Source: Dasypus novemcinctus
Taxonomy: Eukaryota > Chordata > Mammalia > Cingulata > Dasypodidae
DNA length: 64,000 bases
Direction: 5' to 3'
Assembly (NCBI RefSeq): GCF_030445035.2
Contig: NC_080689.1
Span: forward strand, 26,503,278-26,567,277
Shown here: positions 12,545 to 24,335 of the stretch, piece after piece
Layout: each line of letters begins with the position of its first letter
Position numbering within the stretch: position 1 is the first letter of the stretch
Notes under the pieces: model-generated
What the model was told of the DNA's origin: nothing
The model's database searches: none
What the model saw: only the letters and a program-made list of their open reading frames with translations
Translations under genes and position numbers: made by a program

Positions 12545-12955
12545 TTAATTTCCCCCTTTTTTTTTACTCCCCCCTTCCCGTGCCCCTGTTGTCTGTTCTC
12601 TGTGTCCATTCGCTGTGTGTTCTTCTGTGTCCACTTCTATTCTTGTCAGTGGGACGGGGAAACTGTGTCTCTTTTTGTTGTGTCATCTTGCTGCGTCAGC
12701 TCTCCATGTGTGCGGTGCCGCTCCTGGGCAGGCTGCACTCCTTTTGTGCCGGGTGGCTCTCCTTATGGGGCGTACTCCTTGCGCACGGGGCTCCCCTACG
12801 CCAGGGACACCCCTGCGTGGAATGGCACTCCTTGCACGCATCAGCACTGCGCATAGGCCAGTTCTACAAGGGTCAAGGAGGTCCTGGGTTTGAACTGTGG
12901 ACCTCCCATGTGGTAGGCGGATGCTCTATCCGTTAAGCCAAGTCCACCTCCCTCT
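12545..12955 (-). repeat. Long DAS-type SINE, antisense
   Basis: CCCTGTTGTCTGTTCTCTGTGTCCATTCGCTG through to the reversed head GTTAAGCCAAGTCCACCTCCC. A 225-codon frame at 12259-12936 is the longest in the window, but it joins L1 antisense text to this SINE and is rejected as a gene. Confidence 0.9.
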
Positions 12956-13880
12956 TAATTTCTGTTTGTGAATATTTGAAACTCACCTTCACATTTGAAG
13001 GACAATTTTTCTGGGTAAAGAATTCTCGGCTGTCAGTTTTTCTCTGTCAGTATCCAAATTGTATCATACCACACTGTCTTCTTGCCTCTATGGTTTCTGA
13101 TAAGAAATCCACTACGTCTTACTGGGCATCCTTCGTATGTGAAGGTTTGCTTCTCTCTTGCAGCTCTCCGAACTTTCTCTTTATCTTCAATGTTTGACAT
13201 TCTAAATAGAATGTGTCTTAAAGTAGGTCTAGCTGGATTTATTCTGATCCAAATGTGTTTTCACTGCAATACCAACAGCAACAATGTAAGAATGGATCCT
13301 GCCTCAAAGCTATTCTTAGTTTGGCAATTCAAACTTTCTCAGAGACTGTTCTCCAATTTTTGCCCGGCAGCCTCCTCCCTTTTCCTGGGTAGGAAGTAAT
13401 TCCATTCCCCTCTACATCCTCAACAACTAGTCCCAGTCAGTAGGGAGGGTGTCTGTGAGAGTTGGATCTCCTTAGTCCTGTGTCAACTCCTAGGACAAAC
13501 AATGGTAAAACCCCCACCCAGCCTGGAAGGGCTCATGGGATGCAGCAGACCAAATTTGTTGGCCAAAAGCTGAATCAGCCTTAGGCTGCATCTGTCTCTC
13601 TTCCCTTTCCTGGGGAGGTCAACCCCTCTGGCTCCCTCTGTTCGTAGCCATTGGCCAGAGGCCAGAGAATTCAAAGGTGTCTGTTCTGGGAGTGGCGGGA
13701 TGGGTGTTGGCAGCTGTAGCTGCTGCTTTCACTCACAGTTTTCCTGTCGAGATTCTTTTCTTTTGCCCCTCTCTCTTCTGGGGTGGTGTCTAGCTTCCTT
13801 GGTGTCCTAAACCCTTGAACATTTTTTTTCAGGCCATTTCTGCTTTGTCTCTCTAGTTCACCATCTTCCCAGAAGTCTTC

Positions 13881-13894
13881 CTAGTATTACTCTT
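13881..13894. repeat. Right target-site duplication of the 7.7-kb L1
   Basis: Identical 14-base copy of the sequence at 6177-6190. Confidence 0.85.
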
Positions 13895-13899
13895 CAATG

Positions 13900-14080
13900 A
13901 ATTTCTCAAAGTCAGACTTCTTAACCAGAGGTGTACTTCAGAAAAACCAGAGGTGGAGAGCTTTCAAAATTGGCTTAGGTTCCAATCCTAGAGATTCTGA
14001 TTTGGTTAGGTCTGGCACAGGGTTTAAAACCCCAGTTGAAAAGAAATATTTTGTGTATTTTAAATTTACATATGCCTTTT
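13900..14080. repeat. Possible MER5/MER58-type hAT relic
   Basis: TTCTTAACCAGAGGTG... and CTAGAGATTCTGATTTGG resemble the common non-autonomous hAT-Charlie relics of placental genomes. Ends and terminal repeats are not clear. Confidence 0.35.
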
Positions 14081-14959
14081 CAGGAACACGTCCACATATA
14101 AAATTAGGTAGTCATAGCATTTTATAGTTTAATTCCTCTTTCAATTTGAAAGACTTTAGAAAAAAATTCCTAAAATGTTTTCTTTTTAAATAATTTCATC
14201 CTAATTCCATCTCCGAAATATTGTCTGAGTAATGCAAATCACCTGGCTAAGAGTAAGAGTAGCAAAATATAACTTGTAAGGGTAATTTTCCTAAGAAGAA
14301 CAAGGATTTCATGCCCCCTCTACTTCTTGTTTCAACTTTATCATTTCTCTCCTGACCTTGCCTGCTTTTTGCCTTTGCTCATAACATTCCTATAGTTAAA
14401 ATTTTAGATCCTCAAAAAGTTAAGTGCAGGTTTACCATATGATCCAACAATTCCATTCCTAAGTATATACCCAAAGAATTAAAAGCAGGAACTCAAAAAC
14501 AGATACTTGTATATCAGTCTTTACAGTAGCATTACTCCCATTAGCCACAAGGTGAAAACAACCCAAGTGTCCACTGACAGATAATTGGATAAACAAAATT
14601 ATGATATGTACATACTACGAAATATTATTTAGCCCCTAACAAGGAATGTAGTCCTGATATATGCTACAACAGGGATAAACGTCAAAAACATTCTGCTAAG
14701 TGAAATAAGCCAGGCACAAAGGAGCAAACATTGTATGATTCTACTGATATGAAATATCTAGAATAAGCAAATCTATAGGGACAGAAAGTAGATTACAAGT
14801 TACCAAGGACTGAGGGGAAGGGAAATAGGGAGTTAATGCTTAAAGGGTAAAGACTTTCTGTTTTGGATAATGAAAAAGTTTTAGTAATGGAGGTGGTGAT
14901 GGTGGCACAACTTCATAAAAGTAATGAATGTAACTGAATTATACTCTTAAAAATGGTAA

Positions 14960-15053
14960 AAATGGGGAATGGATATGGCTCAAACTGTTGAGCACCTGCC
15001 TGCCTCCCACATGGGAAGTCCCAGGTTTGGTTCCCAGTCCTTCCTGAAAAAAC
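14960..15053 (+). repeat. Short DAS-type SINE, sense
   Basis: GGGGAATGGATATGGCTCAAACTG through CCCAGGTTTGGTTCCCAGTCCTTCC, with the B-box GGTTTGGTTCCC. It is the first of three SINEs in a row. Confidence 0.8.
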
Positions 15054-15057
15054 AAAA

Positions 15058-15447
15058 GCAGGGAAATGGACTTTGGCCCAGTGGTTAGGGCGTCCGTCTA
15101 CCACATGGGAGGTCCGCGGTTCAAGCCCCGGGCCTCCTTGACCCGTGTGGAGCTGGCCCATGCGCAGTGCTGATGCGCGCAAGGAGTGCCCTGCTACACA
15201 GGGGTGTCCCCCGTGTAGGGGAGCCCCACGCGCAAGGAGTGCACCCATAAGGAAAGCCGCCCAGGGCGAAGGAGGGAGCAGCCTGCGGAGGAATGGCGCC
15301 GCCCACACTTCCCGTGCCGCTGACGACAACAGAAGCGGACAAAGAAACAAGACGCAGCAAAAAGACACAGAAAACAGACAACCGGGGGAGGGGAGGGGAA
15401 TTAAATAAATAAAAATAAATCTTTAAAAAAAAAAAAAGAAAAAAAAG
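15058..15447 (+). repeat. Long DAS-type SINE, sense, well preserved
   Basis: The tRNA-like head has an A-box-like TTGGCCCAGTGGTTAGGG and a B-box GGTTCAAGCCCCG at 15118-15130. CpG-rich body sections (GACCCGTGTGGAGCTGGCCC, GCGCAAGGAGTGC repeated) follow, then an A-rich tail at 15405-15447. The retained CpGs make it one of the least decayed copies. Confidence 0.92.
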
Positions 15448-15489
15448 AAAAAACAAAAGCAAACGACTGGCAAAACAAACACAAAAACC

Positions 15490-15582
15490 CAGGGAAGCTG
15501 ATATGGCTCAGTGATGTAGCACCACTTCCCACATACAAAGGTCCTGGGTTCAATCCCTGGCCCCCAGTACCTCAAAAAGGCA
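15490..15582 (+). repeat. Short tRNA-head SINE, sense
   Basis: CAGGGAAGCTGATATGGCTCAGTGATG through GGGTTCAATCCCTGGCCCCCAGTACC, with a clear B-box GGTTCAATCCC. Confidence 0.85.
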
Positions 15583-15813
15583 AAAATGGTAAATTTTATG
15601 TTATAAATATGTTACCATAATTTTTAAAAAATTAGTTAGCCCTCAGGGTCCAAAAGAAATGCCCCAATTTTCCTTCCAAATCTTCCCTGATATTCTGCTA
15701 AATAATAAGCTTTAGCAGTTAGATCCCAGGGCATGAGTGGTATATTATTATGATTACTACTATATTTGCATTAATTAGTTTTTTAAGCAGAAAAAGTTAA
15801 GAGTCGCATTGTG

Positions 15814-16933
15814 TGTATTAATCAGTCACAGTGGTGCTGATGCTAACCAGAAATCTGTTGGTATTTATAAAAGGTATTTATTTGGGGTAGAAGCTTAGTC
15901 ACTGTTGCCATGTGTTGGAGCAAGATGGCTGTCAACGTCTGCAGGGTTCAGCCTCCCTCTTTCTCTTAAGGCTCCGTGGTCCCAGTTTCTTCCAATCCAC
16001 TGTAGGTTGGGACAAATCTTGTCTCTCTCCGGGTTCGTCCCTGGTTGGGTTCAGCTGCTCTGGTCTCTCCACAAGGTCAGCTGTAGACTATCAGGCTCTC
16101 TCTCTTTCTGGGGCTTCTGCCTTGTCTATAGAGCTGTCTGTATTTCTTTTTGCTCTTCCCCTGCATGTTTACTTCCAGGGATTCCAGCAGCCAAAACTCC
16201 AACTAACTCCTCTGCAGAGTAGTTTTCTCTCTGAGTACCCGGCTACCAAGGGTGGCCTTGTCCTACCCATGTCATGTCCTACTGACATGGCCCAATCAAA
16301 GCCTGATTTTAATCATTATTTAATCAAGTAAAAGTGAAACCTCTGAATTTAATACAATCAAATAAGCCCAGAGGAACAGACAAGTTTACAAACACAATCC
16401 AATATCTATTTTTGGAATTCATAAACAATGCTGTAGCAGTTTGACATGGTTATGAATTCCAAAAAATAGATATTGGATTATGCTTGTAATCTGATCTGTA
16501 CCTGGGCATGATTGAGTTATGATTAGGGTATTGAGTCCCCATCCCTTGATGGGTGGGGACTCACAGATAAAAGCCATGGCAAAGAACAGATTTGAGGGTT
16601 TCTGATTTTGGAGTTTGATGCTGAAGATTTAAGCTGGAGCCCCGGGGAAGGAAACTCACAGAGGAAAGAGAAAACAGCCCCAGGAAGAAAGGAACCTTGA
16701 ACCCAAAGAAAAGCAAGCCCCAGGAACGCAGGAACCCAGGAAACCTGAACCCTCGCAGCCATTGGCAGCTATCTTGCCCCAAATAGACTTTGGTGAGGGA
16801 AGTAACTTATGCTTTAAGGCCTGGTATCTGTTAGCTCCTACCCCAAATAAATACCCTTTATAAAAACCACCAATTTCTGGTATTTTGCACCAGTACCCCT
16901 TTGGCTGACTAATACAAATGCCAAACTGCTACA
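15814..16933 (-). mobile_element. MaLR-like solo LTR, antisense, hosting another LTR
   Basis: It starts TGTATTAATCAGTCAC (complement of the family's CTGACTAATACA end). It stops at 16933 with CAAACTGCTACA, the complement of TGTAGCAGTTTG. A second LTR of the same family lies inside it at 16432-16916. Between 15905 and 16340 is the reversed LTR body. Flanking 5-mers TTGTG and CTGTA agree at only three places, so its own duplication has decayed. Confidence 0.85.
16432..16916 (+). mobile_element. MaLR-like solo LTR nested in an older LTR
   Basis: It begins TGTAGCAGTTTGACATGG and ends TTTGGCTGACTAATACA. The 5-bp duplication AATGC is at 16427-16431 and 16917-16921. AATAAATACCC at 16845 is the LTR poly-A signal. 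Removing it restores the host LTR. Confidence 0.92.
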
Positions 16934-17024
16934 CTGTAAAAAATTCAAATAATACCAAAGGAAAAGTTAATCTACTTTCAACTCAGATGGCAAAGGCCCT
17001 TCTCTAGGTAATTTATTGTTAGTA

Positions 17025-17122
17025 GTTTTTGTGGGTTTTTGTTTTGGTAGTACTGGGGATTGCACCCAGGACCTCATACATGCAAAGCAGGTACTCAGTC
17101 ACTGAGCTACACCTGTTTCGCA
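17025..17122 (-). repeat. Short tRNA-head SINE, antisense
   Basis: GTACTGGGGATTGCACCCAGGACC through GTCACTGAGCTACACCTG is the reversed head; an A-tail complement (TTTTTG) lies at the left. Confidence 0.75.
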
Positions 17123-17667
17123 TGTTAATAGTTTTTTATGTAAACTTCTTTGAAATAGTGTATGAATATATAAGTGTGTATATATATCTTCCTTCTCCCT
17201 CCTTTTAGATACATACTGCTCTGTGCCTTGCTTTTTGCATTTAATATATTTTGGAGGTCATTCTATATTTGTTCATACAGATCTACCTCATTCATTTTCC
17301 TACCAGTTCCCAAGTAGTTAGTAGTTAGTTAACTAAAAATCTTATGATTTAGTTAACTGGGACCCTATGATGGCAAGTTAGGATGTCTTTAATTTTTAAT
17401 TCTATCAACAGTGTTGTAATGATCATCCGTGCCTTTACACACATGTGTAGCTATAGATTCTAAGGAAATGAAAATTTCTAGATCCCCTCTGTATGTTAAA
17501 AATGACTGATCATCAAAGTTAGTTACATGTAAAGCATCTTTCCTTCTAGAATAAAAGGATTTATGTGATGTGGGATTTAGGTTTGATTCATCGCTCTTTA
17601 TTCAATGGCAAAGTTAAGTAGTTGTGACAGAGAACATTTGGCCTGCAAAGCCAAGATACTTATTATC

Positions 17668-18096
17668 GGGAAGCAGACTTGGCCCAGTGGTTAGGGTGTC
17701 TGCCTACCAAATGGGAGGTCCACGGTTCAAACCCCAGGCCTCCTTGACCCGTGTGGAGCTGGCCCACGCGCAGTTCTGATGTGCGCAAGGAGTGCCGTGC
17801 CACACAGGGGTGTCCCCGCATAGGGCAGCCCCACGCGCAAGAAGTGTGCCCCACAAGGAGAGCTGCCCAGCATGAAAGAAAGTGCAGCCTGCCCAGGAAT
17901 GGCCCTGCACACAAGGAGAGCTGATACAAGAAGATGACACAACAAAAAGAAACACAGATTCCCGTGTCGCTGATAAGGATAGAAGTGGACAAAGATAAGA
18001 ACACGCAGCAAATAGACACAGAGAACAGACAACTGGGACAGAAGGGGGAGGGGAGAGAAATAAATAAATAAATCTTTAAAGAAAAAAAGGCACTAT
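17668..18096 (+). repeat. Long DAS-type SINE, sense
   Basis: Head GGGAAGCAGACTTGGCCCAGTGGTTAGGG, B-box GGTTCAAACCCC at 17725, conserved body, and tail AAATAAATAAATAAATCTTTAAAG. Antisense frames of 83-118 codons across it are SINE artefacts. Confidence 0.92.
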
Positions 18097-20054
18097 ACTT
18101 AATGGCACAAAATATGGTGCCATAAAAATTTAAAAAAAAAAAATTTATTATCTGGCCCTTTTCTGAAAAAGTTTGTCAACCCCTGACCAAGACTACCAGC
18201 AACATGCTCCAAATGCCATATTTTCTCTGGTCTTGCTTTCTTCAAGGCCACTCTCTATGTAGCAGGCAGAATGTTCTGATTTCTAAAAAACAGATTTGTT
18301 TTTTAGAGCACTTTTATGTTTACAGAAACATTAAACAGAAAGCACAGAGTTCTCATATGCTCCCCACTGCCCCTTACAGTTTCCTTTATTATAACATTTT
18401 ACATGAGTGTGGTACATTTGTTACAATTGATGAATTGATATTGGTACATTAGCATTAACTAAAAAATCTATAGTTTATATTAAGATTCACCCTTTGTATT
18501 CTTAAACCATTCTTATGGATGTGACAAATCCTTAATGTCATGTATCCATCCATCCATATATACTATATCATACAGAATAGTTTTACTGCAACTAAAAATC
18601 CCATGCTCTACCTATTCATCTCTTCTTCCCTCCCTCTGAACCTCTGGCAACTACTTTTTTTAACTTTCTCTATAGTTTTGCTTTTTCTAGAATGCCATAT
18701 ATGTAGCCTTTTCAGACTATTCTTTCACTCAGCAACATGCATTTAAAGTTCCTCCAGTATTTCTTTTGTGTGTGTGTCGCTTCGTGAAAAAAAATACCTG
18801 GAGGGTTGTGTTTTGTTTTTTTGTTTCGTTTCTGAATAATACTCCACTGTATGATGTACCATAGTTTCTTTATCCATTCACCTTTTGAAGGACATCTTGG
18901 TTGCTTCCAGTTTTTGAATAAAAAATTTATGAATAAAGCGGCTATAAACATTTGTGTGCAGGTTTTTGTGTAGACATAGGTTTTAAAGTCATTTGGAAAA
19001 ATACCTAGAAGTATAACTGCTGGACTGTAAGCCTAAGTTTAGCTTGTAAGAAACTGCCAAACTGACTTCCAAAGTGGCTGTACCATTCTGCATTCCTACC
19101 AGTAATGAATGAGAATTTCTGTTGTATCACATCCTCACCAGCATTTGGTGTTGTCAGTGTTTGGGATTTTAGCTGTGTTTCGTAGGTGGCTAGCAGCGTC
19201 TCTTTGATGTTTTAATTTGCAATTCCCTAATGACATACGATGCTGAACATCTCTTCATATGCTTCATCTGTTTATTTTCTTTGGTATGGTATATATTCAG
19301 ATCTCTTGCCTGTTTCTAAAATTGTGTTGTTTTCTTATTGTTTAGTTTTAAGCATTCTTTGCATATTTTGGACAAGACCTTTGTTAAATGTTTTGCAAAT
19401 ATTTTCTCCCTGTCTGTGACTTTTCATTTCATTCTTTTAAAGTGCGTTTCACAGAGCAGAAGGTTTTTATTTTAATGATTCCAACTTAACAATCTTCATC
19501 CATGGATTGTGCTTTTGGTATTGTATCCAAAAAGTCATCACCAAATCCAAGGTCACCTAGATTTTCTCCTATTTTTCATCTAGAAGTTTTACATTTTTGT
19601 ATATTACCTTTAGATCTATGATTCATTTTGAGTTAGCTCTTGTGAAAGTTTTAAGGTCTCTGTCTGAATTCAGTTTTTTTGCACATGCGTATCCAGTTGA
19701 AAAGACTATCCTTTCTCCATTGAATTATCTTTGCTCTCTTGTCAAAGATCAGTTGATAACATTTGTGTGGGTCTATTTCTGAGCTCCCTATTCTGTTCCA
19801 TTGATCTATGTGTCTATTCTTTCACCAATGCCACATTATCTTAATTACTATAGCTTTATTAGTAAGTATTGAAGATGGGTAGTATCAGTCTCCAAAAATT
19901 TTTTTTCTTCTTCAATATTGTGTTGCCTATTCTAGGTCTTCCACCTTTCCATTTTCAATTTAGTTAAGCTTCTTGACAGTCAAAAAATAACTTGTTGAGA
20001 TATTTATTGGGATTACATTGAAACTACGATCAAGTTGGGAAATACTGACACCTT

Positions 20055-20620
<566 letters not shown>

Positions 20621-20869
20621 AACATTTAGTATTCCTATCCATGAACATTGAAATCTCTCCATTTATTTAGATCTTGTTTGATTTCCTTCATCAGAGTTTT
20701 GTGGTTTTCTTCATATTGATCCTGTACATATTTTGTCTAAATTCCACCTTTTCTCCAGTCTTGCTCCCTTCAAATCTCTCTACCCAGCAGGTAGAGTGTT
20801 CTTTTAAAAAGGTAAACTGTATCAGTTTACTGCCCGCTTAATATTCTTTTATAACTCTCCTTTTCACAT

Positions 20870-21312
20870 AAACTAAAACCCAAACTCCATGAACAGAACC
20901 TGAATCTCCAACCTCATCTGTACTACTCCTCCCTCCACCCTTCCTTTCCCTCCTTCAGGAGGCTCAAGCCTTACTGGTCTTCCACCAGTTCCTTGACCAC
21001 ATGCTTTCCTAACTCATAACCTTTTCACATGCTGTTCCCTCAGTCTTTAGCTGGATAACTCCAACTCATCATTTAGACCTCATTTCAAATATTTTCCAAA
21101 AGGCTTTGCAGTGCCATGCCATCTACATTTGTTCTTATAGTATTTCTTTACAAATTTTTGTAATTATACATGCTATTGAGAGTCCCTTTTATGTTTGTCT
21201 CTGCTTCTCCTGCTCTAAGTAAGTTCCTTGAGGGCAAGTATCATTTTATTTTGATTACCATCATTCATATAGTAGGAATTCAATAGTATTTGTGGAATAA
21301 ATGAGAGAAGGT
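20870..21312 (-). repeat. L2 LINE relic
   Basis: Phrases such as CACATGCTGTTCCCTCAG, CTCATTTCAAATATT and, at the end, CCTTGAGGGCAAGTATCATTTTATTTTG with AATTCAATAGTATTTGTGGAATAAATGA are the standard L2 3' end. The strand is judged from AATAAATGA and is uncertain for the left part. Confidence 0.6.
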
Positions 21313-21314
21313 TG

Positions 21315-22130
21315 AACAGATGATTTATGCAAGGATGGAGAGTCATTTATTCCACAAATATTTATTGAGTACTTATGCACCAGATCATTGGGATATAACA
21401 CTAAAGATGACAAAATTTCTTCCCTTCTAAAGCTTACCTTCCAGGGACATTACAGAAAATAAACAAATTTATATAAAATGTAATATTAGTTAACTGCTAC
21501 AAAGGAAAAAAAAAATAAACAGATGCTACTATTTTAGATAAGGTGGTCAGGTAAAACCTCTCCTGACATCACAGATTGAGAGAATGAGCCATGAAGTATT
21601 TGTGGAAAGAGCAGTCTAACAGAAGCAGTAACAGGTGCAAAGGCTCTGAGTCCAGATTATTTTCAATGCACTGAATTGGATGAATGGTAAGGTGGGGCTA
21701 TACTGAAGTGAGGGAAGAAGATGAGATCAGAGAGTAGAAAGGGCCAGGCCCTTGGAAAGGACTTTGGATTTTATTCTAAATATACTGGGAAGTCACTAGA
21801 GAGCTGAGGGAAGAACTAGATATGACTGGTTTATGTTTTTAAACAATTACTCTAGATGCTGTGTGAAGAATAAATAGACTGTAGGGAAGTAAAGAGAAAC
21901 AGGAAGGCCGGTTAGGAAGCTACTGCAGTTGCTCAGGCTAGAGAAATGATACAATGTTTACACTAGGGTGGTAGCAGTGGAGTTGATAAGTGGTCATAGA
22001 TTGTAAATGTATTTTAAAGGTAAATTAATTAGATGTGAGGTGTGAGAGAAAGGAGTAATACTGCAAGGTTTTTGGCCTGAGTAAACTAAGTGAATAGTGG
22101 TGTCATGTGTAAGGAAAGGGTGTGTCTCGT
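21315..22130. repeat. Ancient mammalian interspersed repeat, family uncertain
   Basis: Strings such as GGACTTTGGATTTTATTCTAAATATACTGGGAAG, then GGAAGCTACTGCAGTTGCTCAGGC and GGGTGGTAGCAGTGGAG, are shared by an old LINE-derived repeat found across placentals. I cannot settle the subfamily by eye. There is no coding frame. Confidence 0.4.
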
Positions 22131-22134
22131 TTTC

Positions 22135-22790
22135 ACAGGAAGGTGAAGCCAAAGCTGCCTCTGCAGTTGGTGGAGGAAGGGAAAGAATATAAGGAATGGA
22201 GCAGTAACTCAGAGGAACCCCTGTAAGTTAATTAGATGTCTTGGATAGGCTGTAACCCCTTAAGTACCCAATCAATGGGGAACAGGGGAGAGACCTGCGT
22301 GTTAGGTTTAGCATATAAATGTCACTGTTTCTTGTTGTCTGGCCATTGTATCCAGGTTGTGCACCTGTTCTTACAAGATTGTTAAAAAAATTCTTTTCTC
22401 CTTCACAATCAGGTGAGCTTTTGTTCTCCTAAAGGTGCAGCTTTCTTTCTAACACATGTACTCAGAAGGGGCATAATAAGGAGGAATAGATTTTGGACAG
22501 GGGCGAATATCATGAGTTCTGATTGGACTTGTTATATCTGAAATGCTTATAAGATATTCAAATCGATGTCTAGAAGGTAGTTGATATATGAGTCTACAGT
22601 TGAGGGGAAAGATACAGTTCTTTCATTTAATCCTCTAACAAAACCTCGTAAGGTTAACAGTATTTTCTATATTATATAGAGAAGATAGACAAGAATAATA
22701 TAAGAAGTCAGACTACTTCAAGTTCATTTGTAAAACAAGCAGCACAGATACAGATACTCACAAAAATGTAAGATCATTAAGAGTTTACTA
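22135..22790. other. DHX57 intron 1 sequence, nothing assigned
   Basis: I see no exon, no clear repeat boundaries and no RNA gene in this stretch. Confidence 0.4.
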
Positions 22791-22792
22791 GG

Positions 22793-23172
22793 AGGCAGCG
22801 GACTTGGCCCAGTGGTTAGGGGTCCGTCTACCACATGGGAGGTCCATGGTTCAAACCCCGGGCCTCCCTGACTCGTGTGGAGCTGGCCCATTCCATGCAC
22901 AGTGCTGATGCGCACAAGGAGTGCCCTGCCACGCAGGGGTGTCCCCCGCGTGGGGCTCAGAGCCCGACGCGCAAGGAGTGCGCAAGTAAGGAGAGCCGCC
23001 CAGCGGAAAGAAAGTGCAGCCTGCCCAGGAATGGCGCCGCCCACACTTCCTGTGCTGCTGACGACAACAGAAGCGGACAAAGAAACAAGATGCAGCAAAT
23101 AGACACAGAAAACAGATAACCGGGGGAGGGGGGAAATTAAATAAATAAATAAATCTTTAAAAAAAAAAAACC
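22793..23172 (+). repeat. Long DAS-type SINE, sense
   Basis: GGCAGCGGACTTGGCCCAGTGGTTAGGGG head, B-box GGTTCAAACCCCG at 22849, a CpG-rich body, and the tail AAATTAAATAAATAAATAAATCTTTAAA plus a run of A. It closely matches the copy at 15058. Confidence 0.93.
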
Positions 23173-24230
23173 TCTAAAAAAATAATAATTACCTATTATT
23201 TCTAAAATTCAGGCGGGGAAAAAAAGGATATACCAACCGACAGGTAGATCTTAACTTCATCTCAAAAACCACCCAGCCCAGGTAAGTTTGTGTACTGGGA
23301 AATAAGGGAAAAAAGCAAGAAGATACTTTACTCTGAGAAAATTAAATAAATAAAATAAAGGACAAAAGAGAAACGAGTGGCAAGCCAACCAGATCAAGCC
23401 ACAGATAGCCTAAAAAGTGATCAACACTTTGTCTCACACCAACTCAGAAAATATTACCTTTACAACTTATCTGGGATGTCTATTCAAAACTTGGAATGAA
23501 GGCTTGCTGGGTGTGTTTAGCAACTATCCAATATCACTCTCCCTAGATGTTTTCCAGTAAATAGTTATGATGTTGTATAATTCACACGGACAGACGCCCC
23601 TATTCCAGTCCTCCTAATCTGGGAAAATCCTAACTACGTTTCTTCACCGTGGATAGCGAGCTTTGGCTCCCAAGAATAGCACGGAAAATAGACCACACAC
23701 CACGCCCCTCCCAGGCAAATCTGTGACTTGCCCCGAAATAACAGTTCTGTTCAGACACCCTTAACTTATACCTTTCTTCCAACATATACTGTCCCCAAAT
23801 AACCATTTCGTTCGAGACGAAGCAAAACTGCCTGAGCTTTCCAACACAAATCCTTTATCCCGTTAGGAGACTGCATTCTGACCCCGCCTCCAGCCTGAGC
23901 GTAGACAACCTCAGCGGCCGACTCCTGCCTGGCCCGGACCTAGGGATTAGGACTCTGCCGAGGGACCCACCGTTCCCAGGCAGAATGGCTGGGATGCACC
24001 TGGCCACGATGCTCCTCGGACCCTCCCGGGGCTGGGAAGCGGCAGTCCAGTCTGCACACAAACAACCAGGGCGACACGCAGACCACGCACACGAACACAC
24101 ATCCATATTCCCCGTACAAGGGAGGAAGGGGACGTACCCCGTTTGCAGCGCTGCCCTGGGGGCGACTGTCAGATGGGTGCCCACAGGTCGAAGGAAGCCA
24201 GCCGGGCTCGGCCTCACTCGCAGATCTCAC

Positions 24231-24300
24231 CTGGAGGGGCTCGGGGGCGGCGGAGCGGCAGTTCACAGTCCTGACGTCTTCTGATTGGCTCGACTGCGGC
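24231..24300 (-). other. DHX57: DHX57 exon 1 (5' UTR), upstream end approximate
   Basis: On the minus strand CCCCTCCAG is followed by a strong donor, GTGAGATCTG, whose first base is at 24230. The first acceptor that makes sense downstream is the one before 5523, placing a roughly 18.7-kb first intron before the ATG. The exon is non-coding. The donor side is well supported; the upstream end is set only by the distance to CCAAT and ETS motifs. Confidence 0.7.
24272..24288. promoter_or_regulatory. CRE-like and CCAAT motifs
   Basis: TGACGTCT at 24272-24279 matches seven of eight bases of a CRE. ATTGG at 24284-24288 is CCAAT on the minus strand (GCCAATCAG), the usual NF-Y context. Both lie close to the inferred DHX57 start, though position relative to the start is uncertain. 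Confidence 0.6.
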
Positions 24301-24313
24301 CCGCTTCGTATTT

Positions 24314-24321
24314 ACTTCCGG
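24314..24321 (-). promoter_or_regulatory. ETS-family site
   Basis: ACTTCCGG, i.e. CCGGAAGT on the minus strand, is the consensus for ETS/GABP factors common in bidirectional CpG-island promoters. Confidence 0.65.
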
Positions 24322-24335
24322 GTGAGAGGTCCCCG

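Larger units (their letters stand above)
6191..13880 (-). mobile_element. Near-full-length antisense L1 with nested insertions
   Basis: This is a LINE-1 insertion read on the minus strand, with its 5' end at 13880 (reverse complement GAAGACTTCTGGGAAGATGG) and its 3' end at 6191. Decayed ORF2 parts appear in order: endonuclease start near 12359-12144 (SLNMTGLNSVIKIHRVIEWI), reverse transcriptase near 10260-10048 (containing SPGPDGFTGELY), and C-terminal parts near 8300-8061 (LPDLETCYKATVVKTAWYWH) and 7228-7090 (IHTMEYYSTVRRNEVV). Frameshifts and stops make it inactive. Four SINEs and one LTR later inserted into it; removing them leaves about 5.8 kb, close to full L1 length. It lies in a DHX57 intron, antisense to the plus strand and therefore in the same orientation as DHX57. 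Confidence 0.9.
14405..15635 (+). mobile_element. L1M 3' end, sense, split by three SINEs
   Basis: The text CAACAATTCCATTCCTAAGTATATACCC through TTTCTGTTTTGGATAATGAAAAAG is the end of L1 ORF2 and its 3' UTR, in sense. The same text recurs at 28355-28560 and 29650-29900. It resumes after the SINEs at 15587-15635. It is 5'-truncated and non-coding. Confidence 0.75.

Noticed and set aside
12259..12936. 225-codon plus-strand frame, the longest in the window
   Set aside because: It fuses antisense L1 text with an antisense SINE. Its second half repeats peptide strings found in most SINE copies (for example GGPGFELWTSHVVGG).
15058..15135. tRNA gene
   Set aside because: A-box and B-box are present, but the sequence runs on into a SINE body with an A-tail and recurs in dozens of copies. 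It does not fold as a complete tRNA by eye.
15145..15408. 87-codon frame and the overlapping minus-strand frames
   Set aside because: Sense and antisense translation of the long SINE at 15058-15447; the high CpG content keeps frames open.
23855..24284. Three overlapping frames of 99-120 codons in the CpG island
   Set aside because: Open on both strands because of GC-richness; no homology that I recognise, and they overlap the DHX57 first exon and promoter motifs.
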